The notes under the pieces were generated by a model. That model searched no databases. It saw nothing but the letters and a program-made list of their open reading frames with translations, and was not told where the DNA came from. From Blastocatellia bacterium (GTDB taxonomy: Bacteria; Acidobacteriota; Blastocatellia; UBA7656; JADIYM01): DNA of 64,000 bases. Below are positions 37,501 to 44,845 of the stretch, one piece after another. Numbering within the stretch: the stretch's first letter is position 1; each line of letters opens with the position of its first letter. The stretch is from contig JADIYM010000004.1 in the NCBI GenBank assembly GCA_016705245.1, forward strand, positions 62,001 through 126,000, given 5' to 3'. The position numbers and the translations under genes were made by a program.

Positions 37501-38194
37501 CGTCGGCGTTCGCACCTGTGGTCACGACCCGGAACTCCTGCACTGAATCGAGTGTCACGGGAATGACGCTCTGGAACGGGAGTCCTTCCTGCTGGTCATT
37601 CACGTCGATGCCGTCGAGCGTGACGTTCGACTGATCCCCGCGGGCGCCGTTCACGGCTCCCGAGCGCTGGTCGTCGTGTCCGTCACCCGGGTCTGTCTTC
37701 GTGACGCCAGGCTGCAGGCTGAGAAGATCGACGACGTTGCGTCCCTCGATCGGGAGTTGCCGGATCTGCTGCTCGCCAACGGTATTTCCGATCGTGGCGT
37801 CGGTGCGGTTGATCGTCTCGCCGCCGCTGACAACGTCGACAGTCTCGGTTACCGATCCCGTTTCGAGCTGGATCTCGAAACTCAGCGGCGTGTTGACCTG
37901 AATGGCAACGGATTCAACCGCCGCAGGTCGAAATCCGTTCGCGGTCACCTTGATGTCGTAAGTTCCTGGCGGAACCTGCACGAGTTGCCACACGCCGCGT
38001 GTGTCGGTCTTCGCCTCGCGCGATGCATTAGTGCCCGCGTTGACGATGCTTACGGTGGCCCCCGGAATCGCGTCGCCGCGCGCGTCACGAACGGTACCCC
38101 CGACGGAGCCGAACGACTGGGCGATTGCAGGTGAGCCTAGACCGAGAAGAGCGACGAGGAGCAGCATCGCCGCGCGAGGATTCAGTGATCGCAT
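34562..38194 (-). CDS. Oar-like TonB-dependent receptor with N-terminal carboxypeptidase-regulatory domain
   Basis: 1210 residues. Signal peptide (AAMLLLVALLGLGSPAIAQS), then a CarboxypepD_reg beta-sandwich (residues about 27-110: GGTVRDARGDAIPGATVSIV, GVWQLVQVPPGTYDIKVTANG). A plug domain follows (NVTLDGIDVNDQQEGLPFQ; GRGAGAQVSLVTKSGTNEFHG), then a barrel of about 900 residues ending VMQFGIRYEF. This large architecture is typical of Acidobacteria and Myxococcus Oar proteins, involved in uptake of large substrates or protein export. The start is preceded by GGAGG. No adjacent TonB, ExbBD or glycosidase gene indicates its substrate. Confidence 0.9.
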   Translation of the reverse strand: MRSLNPRAAMLLLVALLGLGSPAIAQSFGSVGGTVRDARGDAIPGATVSIVNAGTNASREAKTDTRGVWQLVQVPPGTYDIKVTANGFRPAAVESVAIQVNTPLSFEIQLETGSVTETVDVVSGGETINRTDATIGNTVGEQQIRQLPIEGRNVVDLLSLQPGVTKTDPGDGHDDQRSGAVNGARGDQSNVTLDGIDVNDQQEGLPFQSVIPVTLDSVQEFRVVTTGANADGGRGAGAQVSLVTKSGTNEFHGSLYEFHRNTVTTANTYFNNLAGVERRKLLRNVFGGSFGGPFWKDRFFFFVNYEGRRDAREDSVLRTVPSALLRQGILQYETTNGGVRALDAGDIAGIDPAGIGISPVALSIFNQYPLPNDDTTGDGLNFQGYRFKAPVSVKDNTYIARADFTINDRNFIFWRGNLADNSADFPPQFPGGPPRYRDIDNSRGFATGLTSVITDSITNSFRYGLTRQGLESAGASSEAAFGFRGLDSIVANTYSSSRVIPTHNVANDLTWIKGAHTLGFGTNMRFIRFHTQSFDNSFPFTRSNSSWLEGTGEELTLPDLSSSFEVAYLDAMVATLGLLDYVFIQYSYDQQGNALPVGAPVVRDFAANEYELYIQDSWKIRPNLVLSGGLRWSLYSPPWETNGLQVAPTIPLAEFFQTRADNAANGIPANAAPPVAFDLAGPANGRDGYYPWDKNNFAPRVAIAWSPAFSDGFWSKVFGGPDGSSIRAGFGVYYERIGAGLAGTFDRDGSVGLTTQLENPSGGYDVATSPRYSGVGVLPPLPAAPQGGFPASLPADTFAITFGLDRDIVTPVDYTLNVSFSRELPWGMTIETAYIGRFARNRLAQSDLAQPVNFRDPDSGQDWNTVADIFADYLATSTRVKDVPKIPYFENLYPGLAANGLTSTQRAYRLAGFLAPDWTFVQYYLDFVFPSRFGPGLYYDDQYSSLAAWRSNEDTNYNGLQIMLRKRLHHGLVFDVNYTWSKSIDLTSEGERTGQFGSDYNTTGFIINAFDKNQNRAVSDFDTTHAFNANWLWELPVGKGKWLASDANSVVDAFIGGWQLSGIVRASSGFPVSVSNGRIWPTNWNIQGWATPTGDIKGNTTRLADGPNLFDNPDVAITTFQNTRAGQSGGRNIIRGDGFFSLDFGLGKEFKMPWEGHRIQFRWEVFNATNTARFDVSSISLDLTNSGTFGRYQDTLSPPRVMQFGIRYEF

Positions 38195-38498
38195 GACGTC
38201 ATGACCTCCGAGTTTCAGCGGAATGCGCCTGCGTCAGCCGTGAGAGCCGCGGGGGCTCTGCGGTTGCATCCGCCTTATCCTGGTGCTTTGAAGTGAGTCG
38301 AACCGGAAACTGAGCGTACTGTGGCAAAAACCGTCGCTCGGTGCAATGGAGTGAACGCGCTAGACGGTCGAGCCTTGCGCGCTGAGGGTTGTTGGATCGT
38401 AGCTCCGGTTTTCGGGTTCTGCGCGGGGTCGCCGGGCACGCGCTTGTACTGCCGCAGTTTTCACGCAAAGATACCGGCCGCCCGGAGACCCCTCAACC
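38195..38498. other. Divergent intergenic region, nothing recognisable
   Basis: About 300 bp between the receptor and the NtrC-type regulator. It must contain both promoters, but I see no convincing -35/-10 pair, sigma-54 element, dyad or small gene. Confidence 0.4.
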
Positions 38499-39881
38499 AT
38501 GCCCAGCCACCGAATCCTGGTAGTCGACGACGAAGACATCCTTCGCGAGGGCATTCGCGCCTATTTGTGCGCCCACGGTTTTGAGGTAGCCGAGGCCAAC
38601 TCGTGCGCGAAGGCGAAGGACCTCTTTCAGACCTTCAAGCCGGACGTTGCAGTTGTCGATTACCTGCTCGGTGATGGCAATGCCCTCGATCTGCTTCCCA
38701 AACTGCGCGACATAGATCCGGATACGCCGGTGCTCATTCTGACGAGCCACGGCAGCATCGATCTCGCGGTGCGAGCCATCAAGGAAGGCGCCGACCAGTT
38801 CCTCACGAAGCCCCTCGAGTTCGCCGCGCTTCACGTCCTCATCAAGCGCGCGCTCGAGCGTGAGCGCACTCGCAGGAAGCTCGCTGCGAGCCGGACGCGC
38901 GATGCCCGTGACGCCATCGAGCCCTTCCTCGGAAGCAGTGCGTCGATTCGGCAACTTGCGCAGGACAGTCGCCGTGTAGTCTCAGCCGAGAGTCCGATCC
39001 TCATTCAGGGAGAAACCGGCACCGGGAAGAGCGTCCTGGCGCGGTGGCTGCACAGCCATGGACCGCGCACCGATGAAGCGTTCGTGGAGTTCAATTGCGC
39101 CGGCCTATCGCGCGAGCTCGTCGAGACGGAGTTCTTCGGCCACGAACGCGGCGCGTTCACTGGTGCCGTGAGCGCCAAGATGGGACTGCTCGAGGTTGCG
39201 CATCGCGGCACGGTTTTTCTCGACGAGCTCGGAGACATGGACGTCCAGATCCAGCCGAAGCTCCTGAAGGTTCTCGAAGAGAAGCGATTTCGACGCGTTG
39301 GCGAGCTTCGCGACCGTCAGGTCGACGTGCGACTGATCGCTGCGACCCATCAGGATCTCGAACAGCTCGTGAAGGAGAAATCGTTCCGTGCGGATCTCTA
39401 CTTTCGCGTCAGCACGATTCCGCTCGTCATTCCGCCGCTGCGCGAGCGTATAGAAGACCTGATTCCGCTCGCGCGACGGCTCGTTGTCGATATTGCAATC
39501 GACCTTGGCGCCGGCGACGTCAGCTTGACGACGGAGTCTGAGCGCGCACTCGCCGGTTATTCGTGGCCGGGAAACATCCGGGAGCTCCGCAATGTTCTCG
39601 AACGAGCGATCCTGCTGCGCGATGGATCGAAACTGACGCCGCGCAACCTCCGCTTTGCCAACTCAGTGGACAGCGGCGCCCTGATCGAGCACGGCAGCGC
39701 GGTTCCTGATACGACCTCGTCGCTCGCCGAGAACGAGCGGCGGCACATCGAGCGCGTTTTGCGCGCCAGCGGCGGTTCGGTCGTCGCCGCTGCGAAAGTC
39801 CTCGGGTTGTCGCGGAGCAGCCTCTACGAGCGTCTCAAGAAGCATGCGATCGATCCGTCGACCGCGTCCTCCGATCGCTGA
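38499..39881 (+). CDS. NtrC-family sigma-54-dependent response regulator
   Basis: 460 residues. Receiver domain 1-120 with acidic pair VVDDED, phosphoacceptor Asp in VAVVDYLLGDG, and Lys in LTKPLEF. AAA+ domain: Walker A GETGTGKS, the sigma-54 contact loop GAFTGA intact, Walker B GTVFLDELGDM, and the R-finger region FRADLYFRVS. A Fis-type helix-turn-helix ends the protein (SVVAAAKVLGLSRSSLYERLKK). All parts needed to activate sigma-54 promoters are present. No histidine kinase is adjacent; the divergent Oar-like receptor could be a target. Confidence 0.93.
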   Translation: MPSHRILVVDDEDILREGIRAYLCAHGFEVAEANSCAKAKDLFQTFKPDVAVVDYLLGDGNALDLLPKLRDIDPDTPVLILTSHGSIDLAVRAIKEGADQFLTKPLEFAALHVLIKRALERERTRRKLAASRTRDARDAIEPFLGSSASIRQLAQDSRRVVSAESPILIQGETGTGKSVLARWLHSHGPRTDEAFVEFNCAGLSRELVETEFFGHERGAFTGAVSAKMGLLEVAHRGTVFLDELGDMDVQIQPKLLKVLEEKRFRRVGELRDRQVDVRLIAATHQDLEQLVKEKSFRADLYFRVSTIPLVIPPLRERIEDLIPLARRLVVDIAIDLGAGDVSLTTESERALAGYSWPGNIRELRNVLERAILLRDGSKLTPRNLRFANSVDSGALIEHGSAVPDTTSSLAENERRHIERVLRASGGSVVAAAKVLGLSRSSLYERLKKHAIDPSTASSDR

Positions 39882-39910
39882 AGCGATCCCGGGTCTGGCA
39901 GGGACGGAAA

Positions 39911-40236
39911 CGGGATCGACCCGAGCGCTACCGCGCCCGGTACTGATGCATTGAGTACGCGCCCGGGAGAGCCGCTCTCTACGATCCTGTGAACATCCCT
40001 GTGAATCGCGGACCTCAGTGCATCAGTACCGGGCGCGGTAGCGCTCGGGTAAGACTCACGAGATGGACCGTGTTGTGTGGCATCGCGCGGTCGCTGCGCC
40101 GGACCGACCCGAGCGCTACCGCGCCCGTAACTGATGCGTTGAGTACGCGCTCCGTAAGTCGCTCACGGATCCGTCGTGAAGGTCCCTGAAGGACGCGGGC
40201 TCCATCGTATCAGTACCGGGCGCGGTAGCGCCGGGT
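39911..40236. repeat. Cluster of four GGTACTGATGC palindrome arms
   Basis: Arms alternate: right-type 39916-39949, left-type 40019-40050, right-type about 40104-40137, left-type about 40207-40236. Spacers share words (TTGAGTACGCGC, CCGTAAGTCGCTC-like), so the array consists of repeated doublets of the same family as 6902-7300. The whole gap 39882-40255 is repeat and holds no gene. Confidence 0.7.
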
Positions 40237-40255
40237 CCGACACGAGACCTATCGA

Positions 40256-40729
40256 CTACGCCGCGTGCGGCTCGCGCCACTCGATGCTGATGCGAACGAC
40301 CTGTGACGTCACGAGTCGCGAGGAAGTGTCGTGCGCCCGGAGATTCGGAGACAGAAAAACCGCGCGATCGCCCACGCGAACACCGCCCTTCCAGAATGCG
40401 TGCTCACCGCTGACCGCGCCAATGGCAAACGCCGACTGCGTGTCGGGCAGGTTTCCTCCGCCTAGAGATCCCAGCCTCTGTGACGGATCGGACATCGCGA
40501 ACGTGTAAGTGCTTCGCGCCGTCTCGATGACGAGCCGATCACCAGCCGCGAGCTCCGCGAACGACACCATGTTTCGAATCTCGGTCACCACGCCGCTCCC
40601 CATTTCACGACCTCCGCCGACGTCACTTCCCGTCGTCACATCGTCATTGCAAGAAGCGAGCCACGACGTCCAGCCTCCGAAAAGTGCCCGAAACGCACTC
40701 CAGATAGCGGACAAAGTGGTCCTCCTCAT
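40256..40729 (-). CDS. Hypothetical protein, unknown function
   Basis: 157 residues from the ATG of MRRTTLSAIWSAFRALFGGW. The N-terminus has a short hydrophobic patch, then LASCNDD. The C-terminal half is beta-rich and well formed (GDRLVIETARSTYTFAMSDP; FWKGGVRVGDRAVFLSPNL; VVRISIEWREPHAA), which supports a real protein. I recognise no domain. Its stop lies just after the repeat cluster. Confidence 0.55.
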   Translation of the reverse strand: MRRTTLSAIWSAFRALFGGWTSWLASCNDDVTTGSDVGGGREMGSGVVTEIRNMVSFAELAAGDRLVIETARSTYTFAMSDPSQRLGSLGGGNLPDTQSAFAIGAVSGEHAFWKGGVRVGDRAVFLSPNLRAHDTSSRLVTSQVVRISIEWREPHAA

Positions 40730-40881
40730 CGCCACTTCCGGAATACCGGACGCTGGAGTCTCCCGGATTCCGGACTGACTCACCGTCGCGGTGCGTTTTG
40801 TGGCACAGTCGCTGCGGGCTGGTGCATGATGGGCGCATATGCGTGGCAGTCATACACTCGTGGGTACACCCGGAGGTCGAT

Positions 40882-41103
40882 ATGGAGCAGCTCGTACAGA
40901 TGGTCAGCGAGAAGGCCGGCATTCCGATCGAGACCGCAAGGACGGCGGTGGAGACGGTCCTTGGATTCATCAAGGACAAACTTCCCGAGCCCATCGCGTC
41001 ACAGCTTGATGGATTCATCGGGGCCGATGCGCCTGCGGAAGGCGGAGCCGGTGGCGGCATGCTCGACGACATCGCCGGAAAGCTCGGGGGCTTGTTGGGG
41101 TAA
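40882..41103 (+). CDS. Small Gly-rich-tailed helical protein
   Basis: 73 residues. GGAGG (40872-40876) precedes the ATG at ideal distance. The sequence begins MEQLVQMVSEKAGIPIETAR, continues with an amphipathic helix (AVETVLGFIKDKLPEPIASQ) and ends GGAGGGMLDDIAGKLGGLLG. Similar short proteins of unknown function are widespread and resemble a half of DUF2267/DUF2780-type helical bundles. Real gene likely; function unknown. Confidence 0.65.
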   Translation: MEQLVQMVSEKAGIPIETARTAVETVLGFIKDKLPEPIASQLDGFIGADAPAEGGAGGGMLDDIAGKLGGLLG

Positions 41104-41380
41104 GCGAGGCTCTCGCTCGCGCGGCATATCTACCTCGCGACTCCGCGAGTCCTCTGCGGCTCTGTGAGAACCCTGATCCAACGGCGAGGTCCTCTCAGAG
41201 TCGCGGGCGGCGCCCAGACTCGCAGGCGCAGGCCGCATGCAGCCAGAAGCCCTTGCTCATCAAGGACTCCGGGCCGATAATCCCCATACCCTGACTTGCC
41301 AGTCCGGCGAAGTCACCACCATTTTCCGAGATTTCCGGACGCGTGGTTCCGGAGTCGCTCGAGCGTCGGGAGGCCCTCCG

Positions 41381-41775
41381 ATGGACGACTGGGAAAGCAC
41401 CCTCGCAGGACTCCGCCGCGCCTTCCTCGATCGAATCCCTCGTTCGCCGATGACGCGGAATCGGCGATAGCCAGTCTGCGCCGTGAGCCACGTTCGATCG
41501 AACACCTTTCGGCACTCCGACTCGTCCTGCACAAGATCGTCGGGTCCGGCGGCTCGTTTGGTCTTGCCGGAATCGCCGCGAACGCCGCGGCGTCAGAGGC
41601 GCTGTGCCGCGAGCACCTCGATGCGGCAACAACGCCGACGGTCGATCAACTCGACGGCATTGAGGCGCACGTTGCTTCCATTCGCGAGGAGGCGGACCTC
41701 GAGCGGAACTCGACCGCACCGCTCGAGTCCGAAGCGCATATGTTTCGCGATTCGAGCTCGGTGATATCCAACTGA
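41381..41775 (+). CDS. HPt-domain phosphotransfer protein (frameshifted)
   Basis: About 131 residues when joined. ATG 41381 follows GGGAGG and gives MDDWESTLAGLRRAFLDRI. The frame then shifts near 41434; adding one C (ATCCCCTCG) gives PSFADDAESAIASL and joins the frame ending at 41775. The core LHKIVGSGGSFGLAGIAANA is the histidine-phosphotransfer signature with its phosphorylatable His. It is the first gene of a compact run: coiled-coil protein 26 bp downstream, then OmpA-domain protein, GTPase and histidine kinase. It probably relays phosphate from that kinase. Confidence 0.72.
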
Positions 41776-41801
41776 ATCACGCCTCACGACGGAGAACGAG
41801 G

Positions 41802-42608
41802 ATGGCTTCCCGCACATCGCCCTCCAGGTCGGCGAAACCCGCAAAGGGCGCCCGGACCACGACGAAAACGCAGCCGAAAGCTGCCTCTAAACCCACGAGC
41901 CGCTCCAAGCCTTCGAGACCGGCGCCACAGGCGCCGGCGCGAGTCACTGCAGCGGCGCCTCCGGCCAAGAAACCGAAAACGACGACAGTCAAACCAGCAG
42001 CGAGGAGAACACCGATGACGACATCGTCCGGAAAGAACCGACCCGACGCCGAATCCGAAGCCCGAGCGCTCAGCGCTGCCGGCGAGGCGGCCGGCTCCGG
42101 AAATCTCGAGAAGGTCCGCGACATCCTCTTCGGATCGCAGATGCAGGCCCTCGACCGGCGCTTCCAGAAGCTCGAAGAGCGGATCGTCAAGGAAACGTCC
42201 CTGCTTCGCGACGAAACGAAGAAGCGTATCGACGACCTTGATTCCTACGTGAAGCGGGAAGTCGACTCGCTCGTCGACCGCATACGCGCCGAGCAGAACG
42301 ACCGCGCGTCGGCTGTGAAGGATCTCGGTCAGCAGCTTCGCGAAACATCGTCAACGATCGAGGCGCGCATCTCGGCTCTCGACGAGCAGACGGCGAAGGC
42401 GGATCGCGAGCTGCGTCAGGCGCTGCTCGATCAGTCAAAGACGCTTGGAGAAGAGATCCGAGCGAAGGCCGAGGAGCTTTCGGCCGCTCTCGATCGCGAG
42501 TCCGAGCACCTGACGAACGACAAGGCCAGCCGTTCGGCACTCGCATCGCTCTTCATGGAGTTGAGTATGCGGCTCAACAACGAGTTCAACCTGCCGCTTG
42601 ACGAATAG
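41802..42608 (+). CDS. Coiled-coil protein with a basic disordered N-terminus
   Basis: 268 residues. Residues 1-85 are Lys/Ala/Pro/Thr-rich and probably disordered (PKAASKPTSRSKPSRPAPQ). From about residue 95 a long amphipathic helix begins (LEKVRDILFGSQMQALDRRF) with heptad spacing to about residue 245, followed by LFMELSMRLNNEFNLPLDE. No enzymatic motif. Its stop overlaps the start region of the OmpA-domain gene. In context it is a likely scaffold or filament-forming partner of the membrane protein and GTPase. An internal start at MTTSSGKNRP (42015) is possible. Confidence 0.78.
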   Translation: MASRTSPSRSAKPAKGARTTTKTQPKAASKPTSRSKPSRPAPQAPARVTAAAPPAKKPKTTTVKPAARRTPMTTSSGKNRPDAESEARALSAAGEAAGSGNLEKVRDILFGSQMQALDRRFQKLEERIVKETSLLRDETKKRIDDLDSYVKREVDSLVDRIRAEQNDRASAVKDLGQQLRETSSTIEARISALDEQTAKADRELRQALLDQSKTLGEEIRAKAEELSAALDRESEHLTNDKASRSALASLFMELSMRLNNEFNLPLDE

Positions 42609-44337
42609 CGTGTCCGGTCCCGATCCACGAGAGGCGCCCGACGACGGGGCTGCCACTCCACCCGAGCCGTTCAACGAGCTGCGGTCGCTCCTGCTCGCGC
42701 CCGAGCAGGAGCGTCTCCGTAAGCTCACCGAGCGGCTCGACGACCCGCGCCACCGCGCTGAAGACCTGAGCGGCGTCCTGCCGGAAGCGATCGCAATCCG
42801 CTCGCGCCGCGACGACCGGCTCCTGGTCTCGATGCGCCCGGTCGTGTCTGAGGCGATGCGCGATTCCATGCGCCGCGATCCGAAGTCGTTCGCCGACGCG
42901 CTCTTCCCCGCCCTGGGCTCGGCAATTCGCAAGGCGATCGCGGCGACGCTCGGCGAGATGATCCAGTCGCTGAACCAGGTCGTCGAGCACACGTTCTCGG
43001 TTCGCGGGCTGCAATGGCGCCTCGAGGCCATTCGCACGGGCCGGCCCTTTGCCGAGGTCGTGATGCTGCGCAGCATGGTCTACCGCGTCGAGCAGGTATT
43101 CCTCGTGCATCGAGAGACCGGTCTGCTGCTCCAGCACGTCGAATCGGGCCAGGCCGCGGTCAAGGACGCCGACATGGCCTCGGCCATGCTGACCGCGATC
43201 CGCGATTTCGCGCGTGACACCTTCGACGCTGCGCACGAAGACACCCTGAACAGTCTTAACATTGGTGAACTGACCCTGTGGATCGAACAGGGTCCGCACG
43301 CAATCGTTGCCGCGGTCATCCGTGGCTCGGCACCGCTCTCGTTCAAGGACGTCCTGCGCGAGACGGTCGAGCGGATTCACCTCGAACAGCTCGAGGCTCT
43401 CGAGGACTTTCAGGGTGACGCATCGCCGTTCGAGGCGGCTCGGCCGGCTCTCGAGGCCTGTCTCGTCGCCCAATACGCAGTGCCGCAGCAGGGCGCGTCC
43501 CCCGTACTCAGGGTAGCCCTCACTGTCCTCGGCCTGGTGTTGCTCGTGGCCTTCGGAATGTGGGCCTACGCAAGCTGGTCGTGGAGCGGAGCCGTTGCCG
43601 CACTAAAGGCCGAGCCCGGAATCGTCGTCGTCGAATCTGACCGCTCATGGTTCGGCGCGAATCGCGTCGTCGGGCTTCGTGACCCGCTCTCGGCGGATCC
43701 TCAACAGTTGCTCGCTGCACGCGGTTACCGTTCGTCGGACGTGAGTCTTGCGCTACAGCCTTTCGCGTCGTCAGATCCCGGTATCGTGATGGCTCGCGCT
43801 CGTGAAGTGCTACAGGCTCCGGATTCCGTGACGTTCGCGTTCGAGAACGGCGAGCTCGCCGCAACGGGACACGCGCCGTCGTCGTGGATCGAACGTGCAA
43901 GGTCCTTCGCGCCCTTCGTGGCCGGGGTGCGCTCGTACCGCGACACGGAACTGCTCGACGCAACGGGTGCCGCGATCCGCGCCGAGGCGGAAAAGCTCAG
44001 GGCGCTGCACATTCCCTTCCCGCTTGGCTCGGCCACGCTCGAGCCCGAAGCGCGCATTGTCGCCGAAGGATCCGCCGAACTGCTCGAGCGTCTCGACGCA
44101 ATGGCTCGAGACGGCGGCCGGCAGCTGCGCATTCAAGTCATCGGCCAGGCCGATGCGACCGGCACCGAGGCGACGAACGCCCGAATAAGCAAGCTCCGCG
44201 CCGATGCGGTCGCCGAGGCCGTCGGCGCGGCCCGTTTCCGGAACCTGTCCTTCGACCTGCAGGGTCTCGGCGCGACGCCGGAATCGGACCGAACTGTTAC
44301 CTTCGACGTCGACGAGTCGTCGCTCGCCCACAAATGA
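42598..44337 (+). CDS. Membrane-spanning OmpA-domain protein with a large cytoplasmic half
   Basis: 579 residues from TTG 42598 (GTG 42610 is an alternative). There is no signal peptide. Residues 1-300 are soluble and helical (FNELRSLLLAPEQERLRKLT; VVEHTFSVRGLQWRLEAIR; YRVEQVFLVHRETGLLL). One TM helix follows at about 302-325 (VALTVLGLVLLVAFGMWAYA). The outer part has a BON-like stretch and, from about residue 470, an OmpA peptidoglycan-binding domain (IPFPLGSATLEPEARIVAEG, IGQADATGTEATNARISKLR). So a cytoplasmic module is tethered across the inner membrane to the wall. Its neighbours, a coiled-coil protein and a small GTPase, probably act on the cytoplasmic half. Confidence 0.85.
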   Translation: MTNSVSGPDPREAPDDGAATPPEPFNELRSLLLAPEQERLRKLTERLDDPRHRAEDLSGVLPEAIAIRSRRDDRLLVSMRPVVSEAMRDSMRRDPKSFADALFPALGSAIRKAIAATLGEMIQSLNQVVEHTFSVRGLQWRLEAIRTGRPFAEVVMLRSMVYRVEQVFLVHRETGLLLQHVESGQAAVKDADMASAMLTAIRDFARDTFDAAHEDTLNSLNIGELTLWIEQGPHAIVAAVIRGSAPLSFKDVLRETVERIHLEQLEALEDFQGDASPFEAARPALEACLVAQYAVPQQGASPVLRVALTVLGLVLLVAFGMWAYASWSWSGAVAALKAEPGIVVVESDRSWFGANRVVGLRDPLSADPQQLLAARGYRSSDVSLALQPFASSDPGIVMARAREVLQAPDSVTFAFENGELAATGHAPSSWIERARSFAPFVAGVRSYRDTELLDATGAAIRAEAEKLRALHIPFPLGSATLEPEARIVAEGSAELLERLDAMARDGGRQLRIQVIGQADATGTEATNARISKLRADAVAEAVGAARFRNLSFDLQGLGATPESDRTVTFDVDESSLAHK

Positions 44338-44344
44338 ATCTCGC

Positions 44345-44842
44345 GTGATCCAGAAGAAGATATGCATGCTCGGATCGTTTGCCGTCGGCAAGACGAGTCT
44401 CGTCGCGAGGTTCGTCCACAGCATCTATCGCGAGCAGTATCTGACGACCGTCGGCGTCAAGATCGACAAGAAAGTCGTGAGGGTCGGCGACACTGACGTC
44501 TCGCTCATCGTGTGGGACCTGCACGGCGAGGACGAGTTCCAGAAAATCCGGTCCGCGTACCTGAGAGGATCTTCCGGGTTTCTTTTTGTCGCGGATGGGA
44601 CGCGCAGCGCGACGCTCGACAAGGTTGTCGAGCTGCACCGCAGCGCGACCGAGGCAGTGGGCGACGTTCCATTCGTGGTGCTCGTAAACAAGGCGGACCT
44701 CGAGGCCGAGTGGGATGTCGAGGCCGAGGCCCTGGAGGCGGCCGCAGCGCGCGGGTGGACCGTGCTCCGTACGAGCGCGAAGACCGGGCAAGGCGTCGAG
44801 GAAGCGTTCCAGCGGATTGCCGCGGCGATGACGGAGCGGTGA
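44345..44842 (+). CDS. Ras/Rab-like small GTPase
   Basis: 165 residues, GTG start 7 bp after the OmpA-domain gene. Compact Ras-superfamily protein: G1 GSFAVGKTS, a Thr-containing switch I (QYLTTVGVKIDKK), G3 WDLHGEDEF, G4 NKAD, G5 TSAKTG. The catalytic Gln of Ras/Rab (DTAGQE) is replaced by Glu (DLHGED), which may slow intrinsic hydrolysis. No lipidation motif at the C-terminus. In bacteria such GTPases (MglA and others) set polarity or control motility with dedicated partners; none of the usual roadblock-type regulators is adjacent, so the coiled-coil, OmpA-domain and kinase genes are the candidate partners. Confidence 0.88.
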   Translation: MIQKKICMLGSFAVGKTSLVARFVHSIYREQYLTTVGVKIDKKVVRVGDTDVSLIVWDLHGEDEFQKIRSAYLRGSSGFLFVADGTRSATLDKVVELHRSATEAVGDVPFVVLVNKADLEAEWDVEAEALEAAAARGWTVLRTSAKTGQGVEEAFQRIAAAMTER

Positions 44843-44845
44843 TCT

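Noticed and set aside
42586..43473. 295-codon minus-strand open frame
   Set aside because: Antisense to the OmpA-domain gene and without any recognisable domain.
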